8,675 bases of DNA, taken from the NCBI GenBank assembly GCA_017408535.1, contig JAFQUL010000241.1, positions 1 through 8,675 of the forward strand, written 5' to 3'. The notes below the pieces were generated by a model. That model had not been told where the DNA came from. It worked only from the letters and a program-made list of their open reading frames with translations, and did not search any database. Origin of the DNA: Clostridia bacterium (GTDB lineage Bacteria > Bacillota > Clostridia > Oscillospirales > CAG-272). A program made the translations under genes and the position numbers. Shown piece after piece: positions 1 through 7,164 of the stretch (position 1 is the first letter of the stretch; the number at the start of each line of letters is the position of its first letter).

Positions 1-732
1 CTGTTCGTCTGAATAAGCATCGGCATACTCGTCTGCAGGTGTATCGTTAACAACTGCTTCGGGTTGTTCTTCAACCTCTTCTTCAGTCTCAGGCTCAGAC
101 TCTACGGGAATCACCACAGGAATGTCACCTGTCATTTCAAGCTCATCAAAGGAAATATTTCCGTCAAACTCCTCTACGGGAGCAGGTTCGATCTCCTCTT
201 CAGCACTGCTCTCATCTCCGAAAGCTGACTCATCAGCGGAAACTGTATCTTCAAGGATAATATCCTCCTCCGGCTCTTCTACGAGGGGCTCGGGGATCTC
301 TTCGGATATCGGCTGGGAGATCTCAGGCTGGGGTTCCTTGGCGACCTCGGCGATCACAGCATCGGCCAGCATATCCACAGCTACTGCGGCTGCCGCCTCT
401 GATGCAACGTTTCTGTGAACAAGTTCTACACCGTTTCTGGTGTGAGACTTGATCCTGAAGCGCATACTGCGAACAGGAGCAGGCTCCTCCTCGGCATAGC
501 TCTCATCTCCGTCATAGTCGGGAGCCTCCATTACAGGGATATCCTCCGCTTTTTCAGCTTCGCTCTCGGTAATATATTTTTTGAGCAATTCCTCGATCTC
601 GGGATCACTTTCAACAGTAGGAGCAGGCTCCTTCTTTTCAGAAGAGCTTACTTCAGAAAGTCCGCGAAGGAGTTCCTCAATAGACATATCGTCTCCGGTA
701 TCGTTTATTCTGCCGTTATCTTTCTTTTCCAT
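1..732 (-). CDS. Acidic low-complexity protein, function unknown (3' end beyond window)
   Basis: I do not recognise this gene. An open frame of 244 codons runs from an ATG at 732 to the left edge without a stop, so only the N-terminal part is seen. The protein is very rich in Glu, Asp, Pro and Ala and is probably disordered. The motif EPAP recurs at residues 35-38, 83-86 and 182-185. An island at about 88-131 differs: a basic stretch (RFRIKSHTRN) followed by an Ala/Val-rich, probably helical segment. No signal peptide or membrane span is visible in this part. The start is uncertain. The 732 ATG follows directly on an in-frame TAA and has its GGAGG about 30 bases away, whereas Met16 (ATG at 687, MSIEELLRGL) has GGAG five bases upstream. 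The gene lies 64 bases downstream of rlmB with no terminator between, so cotranscription is likely. That this is a real coding frame is inferred from its length, composition and codon use. Confidence 0.75.
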   Translation of the reverse strand, partial: MEKKDNGRINDTGDDMSIEELLRGLSEVSSSEKKEPAPTVESDPEIEELLKKYITESEAEKAEDIPVMEAPDYDGDESYAEEEPAPVRSMRFRIKSHTRNGVELVHRNVASEAAAAVAVDMLADAVIAEVAKEPQPEISQPISEEIPEPLVEEPEEDIILEDTVSADESAFGDESSAEEEIEPAPVEEFDGNISFDELEMTGDIPVVIPVESEPETEEEVEEQPEAVVNDTPADEYADAYSDEQ

Positions 733-744
733 TTAGATTAAGCG

Positions 745-767
745 CCGCGATTACGCGGTTTTCCTCC
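745..767 (-). promoter_or_regulatory. GGAGG followed by a small GC hairpin before the acidic-protein start
   Basis: On the minus strand a strong GGAGGAA (761-767) is followed by a perfect 5-bp hairpin, CCGCG-TAAT-CGCGG (745-758), and then 12 bases to the ATG at 732. The linear distance from the Shine-Dalgarno core is about 30 bases, too long for normal initiation. Folding the hairpin would shorten it to about 16. It may modulate translation, or the GGAGG may be irrelevant if initiation is at 687. Confidence 0.35.
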
Positions 768-796
768 GTCAAAAGATATGATTAACAATCGTCAGT

Positions 797-1882
797 TTAT
801 TTCTTGCTTCTGTGCCGCCGTGCTGCCTCACACAGGAGCACCGATGCGGCTGTAGATACGTTCAGTGAATTCACCTTTCCGTACATCGGAATAGAAACGA
901 TAAAATCACATTTTTTCTTTACGTTATCCTGTATTCCGTTACCCTCGCTGCCGAATATGATCGCGGCAGGTCCGGAAAAATCGGTATCGTAATACGGTAT
1001 ACCCTCAGCCTCTGCGGCATAGGTCCAGATTCCCTTTTTCTTAAGCTCCTCAACTGTTGAAGAAATATTTGAGACCTTTGCTATGGCAAGATGCTCTACC
1101 GCCCCGGCAGAAGCCTTGCTGACTACGGGAGTAAGCCCGACCGCACGTCTCTTGGGAATTATCAGTCCGTGTGCACCCGCACCCTCGGCACATCTGATAA
1201 GAGCACCGAGATTGTAGGGATCCACTATACCGTCTGCTATTGCTATCAGAGGCGTTTCTCCTCTGTCCTTTGCTATTTTCAAAATATCATCTACAGAGAC
1301 GTATTCCTTCTCTGCCGCCATTGCGATAACTCCCTGGTGAGGAGCATTACCGGACAGCGCATCAAGCTTGTTTTTGTCAGCTTCTACAACCGGGATGCCG
1401 CGGCTTACCGCCTCGGCCACCAGAACTACGATAGACCCTTCTCTGTCGCCTCGTCTTACAAGAAGCTTATCTATTGCTCTGTTGGATTTAAGAAGCTCTC
1501 TTACCGCATTTCTGCCAACGACTATACCGCTTTCCTCTGCACGGAAAAGTCTCTTGTTCTCAGACAGCTCATAAACACCGGGCATCTCATCATCGTCTGT
1601 ATCAAAATGCGGTGTATAATCATTGTGATAAGATCTGATATCACTGTCCTCAGCATAATCTCTGCGATCACGTCTGAAGGAACGGTTCTTCTGCCCCTTG
1701 CTCTCGGGAAAAGTTCCGTTGCTTTGTCTTTTATCGTTTTTTATCTTTCCCTCAGCAGTTTTTTCAGCTTTTGACCGCTGGGGCTGGACACTTCTGCCCT
1801 GCTTGAAGTTCTTCCCGTCCTTGCGGTGGTTGCGTGCTTTACCACCACCTGCGGGTCCCTTCTTCTTTTCTGTTGTTTCCAT
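797..1882 (-). CDS. rlmB: 23S rRNA 2'-O-methyltransferase RlmB, TrmH/SpoU family
   Basis: 361 aa. RlmB of this family uses S-adenosylmethionine to methylate the 2'-OH of a guanosine in the 23S rRNA peptidyl-transferase region (Gm2251 in E. coli). The substrate-binding domain starts near residue 117 (SGIVVGRNAVRELL). The SPOUT catalytic domain shows all three SpoU motifs: DPYNLGALIR at 221-230 (Asn224, Arg230), FGSEGNGI at 310-317 (Glu313), and IPMYGKVNSLNVSTAASVLL at 331-350 (Asn338, Asn341), which form the knotted cofactor site. Residues 1-116 are an extra tail, Lys/Arg-rich to about 75 and then acidic; E. coli RlmB has about 240 aa in all. The ATG at 1882 has GAGGA 11 bases upstream. The next gene downstream (732) is probably in the same transcript. 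RlmB is preferred over TrmH or other SpoU enzymes because of the N-terminal domain and motif wording; the exact modified nucleotide is inferred. Confidence 0.93.
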   Translation of the reverse strand: METTEKKKGPAGGGKARNHRKDGKNFKQGRSVQPQRSKAEKTAEGKIKNDKRQSNGTFPESKGQKNRSFRRDRRDYAEDSDIRSYHNDYTPHFDTDDDEMPGVYELSENKRLFRAEESGIVVGRNAVRELLKSNRAIDKLLVRRGDREGSIVVLVAEAVSRGIPVVEADKNKLDALSGNAPHQGVIAMAAEKEYVSVDDILKIAKDRGETPLIAIADGIVDPYNLGALIRCAEGAGAHGLIIPKRRAVGLTPVVSKASAGAVEHLAIAKVSNISSTVEELKKKGIWTYAAEAEGIPYYDTDFSGPAAIIFGSEGNGIQDNVKKKCDFIVSIPMYGKVNSLNVSTAASVLLCEAARRHRSKK

Positions 1883-1949
1883 AAATAATATTGTCCTCTA
1901 TCCTCTGTGGCATGTTGCCGCCGTTAATATTTATAGCTTGGGTAATTAT

Positions 1950-1978
1950 ATTATAACTTATTATATATTATATCACAA
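1950..1978 (-). promoter_or_regulatory. Sigma-A-type promoter of rlmB
   Basis: On the minus strand TTGTGA (1973-1978) and a consensus TATAAT (1950-1955) are separated by exactly 17 bases, in AT-rich DNA. Transcription would start near 1943 and leave a leader of about 60 bases before the rlmB ATG. The remaining 1883-2113 region holds only this promoter and the upstream operon's terminator. Confidence 0.65.
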
Positions 1979-2046
1979 GCTTTTTTATTTGTATATAACA
2001 AACTCAAAAAATTTATAATTTATTGACATTATGAAAGATAAAAGTT

Positions 2047-2091
2047 AATAAAAAACAGCGGGTATGCCGCCTTACGGTGACATACACGCTG
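2047..2091 (-). terminator. Factor-independent terminator of the sugar operon
   Basis: On the minus strand, 22 bases after the isomerase stop, CAGCG and GTATG arms pair with CATAC and CGCTG (2056-2091), with a single-base mismatch between the two helices. TTTTTTATT follows (2047-2055). It ends the dehydrogenase-isomerase transcript and insulates rlmB. Confidence 0.85.
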
Positions 2092-2113
2092 AAATTTTTT
2101 ATTTAGCCAAAGC

Positions 2114-3085
2114 TTATGCCCAGGACATTCCGGAGGGCTTAGGCTCAGTCATAAGAATGGGCTTAAGGAAGTCGATAGCCTTGCCGAGACCTTCCATTGT
2201 GGTCATAAGGCTGTCCTCATGCTCAATACTCATAACCTTGTCATAACCTACGAGACGAAGGTTGCTGACAATGTCTCTCCAGTAGGACTCGTTGTTACCG
2301 TAGCCGATAGCACGGAATACCCAAGAGCGGTGGATCTCGTCGCCGTAGTGCTTGGTGTCGAGAACGCCGTTCTTAGCGGTGTTGTAGTGATCAACCTTAG
2401 TATCCTTTGCGTGGAAGTGATAGATAGCACCCTCAAGCTCGCGGATAACAGCAACAGGATCCATACCCTGCCAGATAAGGTGAGAAGGATCGAAGTTAGC
2501 GCCGATAACGTCGCCTACAGCTGCACGGAGTCTGAGAAGAGTCTCTGCATTATATACGCAGAAGCCGGGATGCATCTCAAATGCGATCTTGGTTACGCCA
2601 TGAGCCTTTGCAAAAGCTGCGGTCTCTTTCCAGTAAGGAATGAGAACCTGGTTCCACTGGTAATCAAGAATACCGAGGAAATCCTCGGGCCAAGGACAGG
2701 TTGCCCAGTTGGGAGTCTTATCCTCGGGGCTTCCGCCGGGACAACCGGAGAAGCAAACGATGGTGTCGATGCCAAGCTTCTCAGCAAGAAGGCAACCGTC
2801 GATGAAATCATCGTGGAACACCTTTGCGATAGCCTTATCGGGATGTACGGGGTTACCGTGACAGCCGAGAGCAGCGATCTTAACATCGTTCTTTACGAAG
2901 GTAGCCTTGAACTCCTCAAGCTTCTTCTCGTCAGCGAGAAGCTCCTGAGTGTTGCAGAGGCTCTTGCCGGGATATCCGCCGCAACCGATCTCAACGAAAT
3001 CAAAACCGAGGCTCTTAACAAGCTTGAGAGTCTCGTCAAGGCTCTTGTCGCCAAACAGGTTGGCAAGTGCAATACACATATTCAT
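2114..3085 (-). CDS. Sugar phosphate isomerase/epimerase, TIM barrel (AP endonuclease 2 family)
   Basis: 323 aa, a usual length for this family (Pfam AP_endonuc_2), whose members are metal-dependent cytoplasmic isomerases, epimerases or dehydratases of sugars, inositols and keto-sugars. The expected Glu-Asp-His-Glu metal site is visible: Glu170 in FEMHPGF, Asp199 with His202 in NFDPSHL, His225 in HFHAKD, and Glu288 in SIEHED. The opening strand MCIALANLF and the GFDFVEIG strand at 27-34 fit beta strands 1 and 2 of the barrel. The ATG at 3085 has GAGG about 10 bases upstream; Met3 would be too far from it. It is the second gene after a Gfo/Idh/MocA dehydrogenase, 105 bases away, and is probably cotranscribed. 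Lys is almost always AAG and Glu mostly GAG, a bias typical of strongly expressed genes. The substrate is unknown; an inosose, a 3-keto-glycoside or another keto-sugar are all possible. Confidence 0.88.
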   Translation of the reverse strand: MNMCIALANLFGDKSLDETLKLVKSLGFDFVEIGCGGYPGKSLCNTQELLADEKKLEEFKATFVKNDVKIAALGCHGNPVHPDKAIAKVFHDDFIDGCLLAEKLGIDTIVCFSGCPGGSPEDKTPNWATCPWPEDFLGILDYQWNQVLIPYWKETAAFAKAHGVTKIAFEMHPGFCVYNAETLLRLRAAVGDVIGANFDPSHLIWQGMDPVAVIRELEGAIYHFHAKDTKVDHYNTAKNGVLDTKHYGDEIHRSWVFRAIGYGNNESYWRDIVSNLRLVGYDKVMSIEHEDSLMTTMEGLGKAIDFLKPILMTEPKPSGMSWA

Positions 3086-3131
3086 AATAAATGTACCTCG
3101 TATTTAATAATTTACAGCTAAATCCGAAACC

Positions 3132-3157
3132 GCCGAGCCGCGTTTTTACGGCTCGGC
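3132..3157 (-). other. Strong GC hairpin between the two sugar genes
   Basis: A perfect 9-bp inverted repeat (GCCGAGCCG / CGGCTCGGC) with an 8-base loop lies between dehydrogenase and isomerase. Neither side has a good T-tract: the minus-strand tail reads GGTTTCGGATTT. It therefore looks more like an RNA-stabilising or partially attenuating stem than a full terminator. No -35/-10 pair is visible between it and the isomerase start, which supports a single operon. Confidence 0.6.
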
Positions 3158-3190
3158 AACTTTCAAATTGGTATGTAACGTTGATATTAA

Positions 3191-4303
3191 TTAGTCCTTA
3201 AAGAAGTAAGCGTTACCGGTCTTAGCGGACTCGTAGATACCCTCAAGGATCTGAGTTACAACGATAGCCTGCTCGGGCTTAACGAAGAGCTCACCCTCAC
3301 CGCGAAGGTAGTTGTACCATACTCTCTGCTCACGAACAGAATCATCCTCATCGCCTACAGCATCGTTAAATGCAACACCGCCGCCGCTCATTTCGATTCT
3401 GTTAACGTAGGGACGACCGTCCTCAACACCGTTGATGCGAATACCGCCCATCTCATCAGCACCGGCCTTGGTACCGCAGAAGGAGAGAGTAGCCTCACGA
3501 ACGTCAAGAGTGTTAAGAGCCCAAGAAGCCTCAAGGTTAATGGTAGCACCGTTCTCCATTACGATGAAACCGAAAGCAGAGTCCTCAACAGTGAACTCTT
3601 CAGGCTCCCAGTTGCCCCATGCGTTACCGCGCATATCAGCAGGAAGATCAGCAAGCTTGTGGTAGGTGGTACCTACACAGTACTTGGGCTTGTAATTGTT
3701 AAGTATCCAAAGAGTAAGGTCAAGAGAGTGGGTTCCGATATCGATAAGGGGACCGCCGCCCTGCTCATACTCGTTCATGAACACGCCCCAGGTAGGAACG
3801 GCACGACGACGGATAGCAGTAGCCTTTGCATAGTAGATATCACCGAATCTGCCCTTCTCAACCTGGTCACGAAGGTAGCGGTGCTCGGGAGTCTGACGGT
3901 TCTGATAACCGATGGTAAGAGACTTACCGGTGCGGTTCTTAGCGTCAAGCATCTTCTTAGCTTCCTCATAGTTCATAGCCATGGGCTTCTCGCACATAAC
4001 GTTCTTGCCTGCCTCGAGAGCGTCAACGGTAATGAAGCTGTGAGAGCGGTTAGGAGTACATACGTGTACGTCATCGATAGTAGGATCTGCAAGGAGCTCC
4101 TTATAATCGGTATATACCTTTGCGTCGGGAGTACCGAACTTCTTAGCTGCATCGATAGCTCTCTGCTCTACGATATCGCAGAACGCAACCATCTCAATAC
4201 CGATGTTCTTAAGCTTTGCGATGCTGGGCATATGCTTTCCGTTAGCAATGCCGCCGCAACCGATAATACCTACGCGAATAGTTTCACCTTTTCCGTATCC
4301 CAT
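3191..4303 (-). CDS. Gfo/Idh/MocA-family NAD(P)-dependent sugar oxidoreductase
   Basis: 370 aa from the start chosen here. The family oxidises or reduces a hydroxyl/keto group of sugars, inositols or their derivatives with NAD(P). The Rossmann motif VGIIGCGGIA is at residues 11-20, the EKP motif with its conserved Lys106 at 105-107, and the second-domain signature DIGTHSLDL at 188-196, with Asp188 and His192 as the likely catalytic residues. A longer frame begins at an ATG at 4369, but the Met at 4303 is better. It has an ideal GGAGGT (4312-4317) eight bases upstream, it begins the family-typical strand, and the 4369 codon falls at the predicted transcription start. It is the first gene of a two-gene operon with a TIM-barrel isomerase, a recurrent pairing in carbohydrate catabolism. 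Codon use is strongly biased (Lys mostly AAG). No transporter or hydrolase is adjacent, so the substrate is unassigned. Confidence 0.9.
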   Translation of the reverse strand: MGYGKGETIRVGIIGCGGIANGKHMPSIAKLKNIGIEMVAFCDIVEQRAIDAAKKFGTPDAKVYTDYKELLADPTIDDVHVCTPNRSHSFITVDALEAGKNVMCEKPMAMNYEEAKKMLDAKNRTGKSLTIGYQNRQTPEHRYLRDQVEKGRFGDIYYAKATAIRRRAVPTWGVFMNEYEQGGGPLIDIGTHSLDLTLWILNNYKPKYCVGTTYHKLADLPADMRGNAWGNWEPEEFTVEDSAFGFIVMENGATINLEASWALNTLDVREATLSFCGTKAGADEMGGIRINGVEDGRPYVNRIEMSGGGVAFNDAVGDEDDSVREQRVWYNYLRGEGELFVKPEQAIVVTQILEGIYESAKTGNAYFFKD

Positions 4304-4343
4304 TTTGAAATACCTCCAATATGATAAAATGTAAAAATAAATA

Positions 4344-4376
4344 ATTCGGGTTCGAATACATTTATACAAATGTATT
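4344..4376. repeat. Two overlapping inverted repeats, probable operator
   Basis: Repeat A is AATACATTT-atac-AAATGTATT (4355-4376), with perfect 9-bp arms. It overlaps the -10 box and the transcription start of the sugar operon. Repeat B is ATTCG-ggtt-CGAAT (4344-4357), in the first transcribed bases, and shares three bases with A. The position is that expected for repressor binding. Neither matches an operator I can name. The repeats could instead form weak RNA stems. Confidence 0.5.
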
Positions 4377-4402
4377 ATATATTGTTTTTACTTATTTTTC
4401 AA
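4374..4402 (-). promoter_or_regulatory. Sigma-A-type promoter of the dehydrogenase-isomerase operon
   Basis: On the minus strand TTGAAA (4397-4402) and a perfect TATAAT (4374-4379) are separated by 17 bases. Transcription would start near 4367, about 64 bases before the dehydrogenase ATG at 4303. The -10 box is partly covered by the inverted repeat described at 4355-4376. Confidence 0.75.
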
Positions 4403-4428
4403 GTAGATTATAATATTTTTTGCCCGAT

Positions 4429-4462
4429 ATCTTTTGTTTTTCCGTATATTTTGACAAAAGAT
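4429..4462. repeat. Inverted repeat overlapping the valS stop codon
   Basis: ATCTTTTGT (4429-4437) and ACAAAAGAT (4454-4462) are perfect 9-bp arms around a 16-base loop, reaching the valS TGA. On the valS strand there is no T-tract after it, so it is at best a weak terminator or 3'-end stabiliser. No canonical terminator follows valS, and some readthrough into the sugar operon is possible. Confidence 0.35.
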
Positions 4463-7092
4463 CAAAGCTTTGACAGTGCGTCAAGTATTCCCGCAAGAGT
4501 GTCACGGTATTTTTCGAGTTTTTCCTTCTCACCTTCAACAACTGCAGCAGGAGCCTTTGCGACAAAGCCTGCATTGGAAAGCTTACCCTCAAGGCGCTTG
4601 ATCTCACCCTCGATCTTGACCTTTTCCTTGTCAAGACGTGCCTTTTCCGCCTCGGTGTCAACGATGTCGCTGAGAGGAATATAAACAGTAGCCGCATCGG
4701 TTACGATCTGTACGTTACCCTCACCCTCACAGCTGTCGGCGATCTCAAGACCGGAGGCAGATGCAAGTCTCATAAAGAAGGGCTCAGCCGCGCTAAAGGT
4801 CTCGGGATACTTGGTAACAACGGTGACCTTTGCCTTTCTTGACGGAGGAACGTTCATCTCCGCACGGCGGGTACGTATAGCACGGATAGCGTCGATTATC
4901 TTACTCATCTCGCTCTCCTCAAAGGCAAACTCAAGATCCTCTGAGTACTCGGGATAAGCGGAGATCATAATAGACGGTTCACTCTCATCGTGAGGAAGAC
5001 TGCCGTAGATCTCCTCGGTAACGTAAGGCATATAAGGATGAAGGAGCTTAAGCGTACCCACGAGAACGTATGCGATAACGTTCTGAGCAACGGTGTTCTC
5101 ATCGGTATCCTTGTTTGAAAGACGCGCCTTTGCAAGCTCGATATACCAGTCGCAGAATACATCCCAGATAAAGTCATACAACTCGGAAAGTGCTACACCA
5201 AGCTCATACTTATCAAGAGATGCACGGACAACAGAGGTAAGCTTATTGAACTTGGAGAGGATCCATTTATCCTCAGTTGCCAGCTTATCCTTTTCGGGAA
5301 GCTTGATCTCGTCGATCGAAAGATTCATAAGCACGAAGCGTGCCGCATTCCAGAGCTTATTAACAAAGTTTCTTGCAGACTCTATCTTCTCATCCGAGAA
5401 GCGCATATCGTTTCCGGGGGAGTTGCCGGTAGCAAGAGCAAATCGGAGTGCGTCAGCACCGTATTTTTCAATGATCTCAAGAGGATCGATACCGTTGCCG
5501 AGAGACTTGGACATCTTACGTCCCTGAGCATCTCTTACAAGACCGTGAATAAATACGTGTGAGAAGGGCTTCTCGCCCATAAACTCCATACCCATGAATA
5601 TCATCTTGGATACCCAGAAGGTGATTATATCGTAACCGGTAACAAGCACGGAGGTAGGATAATATTTCTTAAGATCCTCTGTCTCGTTTGGCCAGCCCAT
5701 AGTTGAGAAGGGCCAAAGAGCAGAAGAGAACCAGGTATCAAGAACGTCCTCCTCCTGATGCATTTTATGCGAGCCGCACTTGGGACATACCGTAGTATCG
5801 GTCTCGGAAACAACTATCTCTCCGCAGTCGTCGCAATAGTATGCGGGAATTCTGTGTCCCCACCAGAGCTGACGGGAAATGCACCAGTCCTTGATGTTCT
5901 CCATCCAGTTAAGATATATCTTGGTAAATCTCTCGGGAATATAGGAGATATCACCGGTCTTTACAACGTCGATAGCAGGCTCAGCCAGAGGCTTCATCTT
6001 AACGAACCACTGCTTGGAGGCAATAGGCTCGATAACGGTACCGCAACGGTAGCAGTGTCCAACTGCGTGAGAGTGGGGCTCCACCTTTTCAAGATATCCG
6101 CCTGCCTCAAGGTCGGCAATTATCTGCTTTCTTGCCTCAAAACGGTCAAGGCCGCAGTACTTTCCGCCTGCCTCGTTAACTACGCCGTGATCGTCAAGAA
6201 CGATAATATTCTCAAGTCCGTGTCTCTGCCCGGTCTCAAAGTCATTAGGGTCGTGTGCAGGAGTAACCTTTACAAATCCGGTACCGAAGCCTATCTCTAC
6301 CGCCTCGTCAGCAATTATCGGGATCTCACGTCCTACAAGAGGAACGATTACCGTCTTGCCTACGTACTTTGCCTTCTCCTCGTCATCAGGACTTACGGTA
6401 ACGGCAGTATCACCGAGCATAGTCTCGGGGCGGGTAGTAGCGATGATAATGTACTCATCGGAATCCTTGATAGGATATCTGATATGCCAGAAATTACCGT
6501 CTATATCCTTATGCTCTACCTCAGCGTCTGAAAGTGCGGTTATACAGTGAGGACACCAGTTGGTAATACGGAGACCTCTGTAAATAAGCCCCTTATTATA
6601 AAGGGTAACGAATACTCGCTTAACAGCGGCAGAAAGGTTTTCGTCCATAGTAAAGCGCTCACGGGTAAAGTCACAGGAGGAACCGAGCTTCTGAAGCTGC
6701 TCGATTATTCTGCTGCCGTACTTTGCCTTCCACGCCCATACTCTCTCAAGGAAAGCTTCTCTGCCGATATCATGACGGGTAAGTCCCTCTTTTTCACGCA
6801 TCTCCTGCTCGACCTTGATCTGAGTAGCGATTCCCGCATGGTCGGTACCGGGAACCCAAAGGGTGTCAAAGCCCTGCATACGCTTTGCTCTTACGAGGAT
6901 ATCCTGAAGAGTCTCGTCAAGAGCGTGACCCATGTGAAGCTGTCCCGTTACGTTGGGGGGAGGAATAACTATAGAGAACTTAGGCGCATCGCTGTTCTCC
7001 TTCGGCGTAAAATAGCCGTTCTTCATCCAGTCGGCATAGATTCTGCTCTCAAAGTCCGACGGATCATAAGTCTTCGGCAATTCTTTTCTCAT
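4462..7092 (-). CDS. valS: Valyl-tRNA synthetase
   Basis: 876 aa, full length for bacterial ValRS. It charges tRNA-Val with valine using ATP, and edits mischarged threonine. It is a class I synthetase: the HIGH motif is HMGH at 53-56, after the family-specific PPPNVTGQL, and KMSKS is at 526-530. The editing domain lies at about 200-350 and contains TTRPETMLGDTAV at 219-231. Two four-cysteine zinc-type clusters are visible, C180/C183 with C347/C350 and C420/C423 with C436/C439. The anticodon-binding helical domain is near 605-750. The C-terminal tRNA-binding coiled coil is about 810-876, rich in Glu and Lys. The ATG at 7092 has GGAG seven bases upstream. Expression is controlled by the T-box leader just upstream. 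The PPNVTGxLHxGHA wording and C-terminal coiled coil exclude IleRS and LeuRS. Confidence 0.98.
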   Translation of the reverse strand: MRKELPKTYDPSDFESRIYADWMKNGYFTPKENSDAPKFSIVIPPPNVTGQLHMGHALDETLQDILVRAKRMQGFDTLWVPGTDHAGIATQIKVEQEMREKEGLTRHDIGREAFLERVWAWKAKYGSRIIEQLQKLGSSCDFTRERFTMDENLSAAVKRVFVTLYNKGLIYRGLRITNWCPHCITALSDAEVEHKDIDGNFWHIRYPIKDSDEYIIIATTRPETMLGDTAVTVSPDDEEKAKYVGKTVIVPLVGREIPIIADEAVEIGFGTGFVKVTPAHDPNDFETGQRHGLENIIVLDDHGVVNEAGGKYCGLDRFEARKQIIADLEAGGYLEKVEPHSHAVGHCYRCGTVIEPIASKQWFVKMKPLAEPAIDVVKTGDISYIPERFTKIYLNWMENIKDWCISRQLWWGHRIPAYYCDDCGEIVVSETDTTVCPKCGSHKMHQEEDVLDTWFSSALWPFSTMGWPNETEDLKKYYPTSVLVTGYDIITFWVSKMIFMGMEFMGEKPFSHVFIHGLVRDAQGRKMSKSLGNGIDPLEIIEKYGADALRFALATGNSPGNDMRFSDEKIESARNFVNKLWNAARFVLMNLSIDEIKLPEKDKLATEDKWILSKFNKLTSVVRASLDKYELGVALSELYDFIWDVFCDWYIELAKARLSNKDTDENTVAQNVIAYVLVGTLKLLHPYMPYVTEEIYGSLPHDESEPSIMISAYPEYSEDLEFAFEESEMSKIIDAIRAIRTRRAEMNVPPSRKAKVTVVTKYPETFSAAEPFFMRLASASGLEIADSCEGEGNVQIVTDAATVYIPLSDIVDTEAEKARLDKEKVKIEGEIKRLEGKLSNAGFVAKAPAAVVEGEKEKLEKYRDTLAGILDALSKL

Positions 7093-7130
7093 ACTTTTTC
7101 TCCGTTTCAGTATATAATATTAGATAAACA

Positions 7131-7164
7131 AAATAAAAACGCCCCGATGAAAGCCATCAGGGCG
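7131..7164 (-). terminator. T-box terminator of the valS leader
   Basis: On the minus strand CGCCCTGATG and CATCGGGGCG form a 10-bp stem with one G-T pair and a GCTTT loop (7140-7164), followed by TTTTTATTT (7131-7139). Its 5' arm overlaps the antiterminator, the standard T-box switch. It ends about 40 bases before the valS start. Confidence 0.93.

Noticed and set aside
1091..1774. 227-codon plus-strand open frame inside rlmB
   Set aside because: Antisense to the conserved SpoU motifs; Ser/Tyr/Arg-rich composition typical of a shadow frame.
2023..2051. Plus-strand TTGACA with TAATAA 17 bases later
   Set aside because: The -10 box is poor (three of six), and transcription would run straight into the stem at 2056-2091, which has a T-tract on this strand too; no plus-strand gene follows.
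2219..3121. 300-codon open frame on the plus strand opposite the isomerase gene
   Set aside because: It mirrors the codon-biased minus-strand gene, has no family motif or ribosome-binding site, and would run antisense through a clear enzyme gene. Biased codons with few A/T in the third position make such antisense frames common.
3659..4324. 221-codon plus-strand open frame opposite the dehydrogenase
   Set aside because: Antisense to the Rossmann domain of a well-supported gene; no domain recognisable.
4304..4369. 22-residue N-terminal extension of the dehydrogenase (MYKCIRTRI...)
   Set aside because: The upstream ATG sits at the predicted transcription start and has no ribosome-binding site, while the ATG at 4303 has GGAGGT at ideal spacing.
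5758..6531. 257-codon plus-strand open frame inside valS
   Set aside because: Antisense shadow of the valS editing and catalytic domains; no protein family wording and no plausible start signals.
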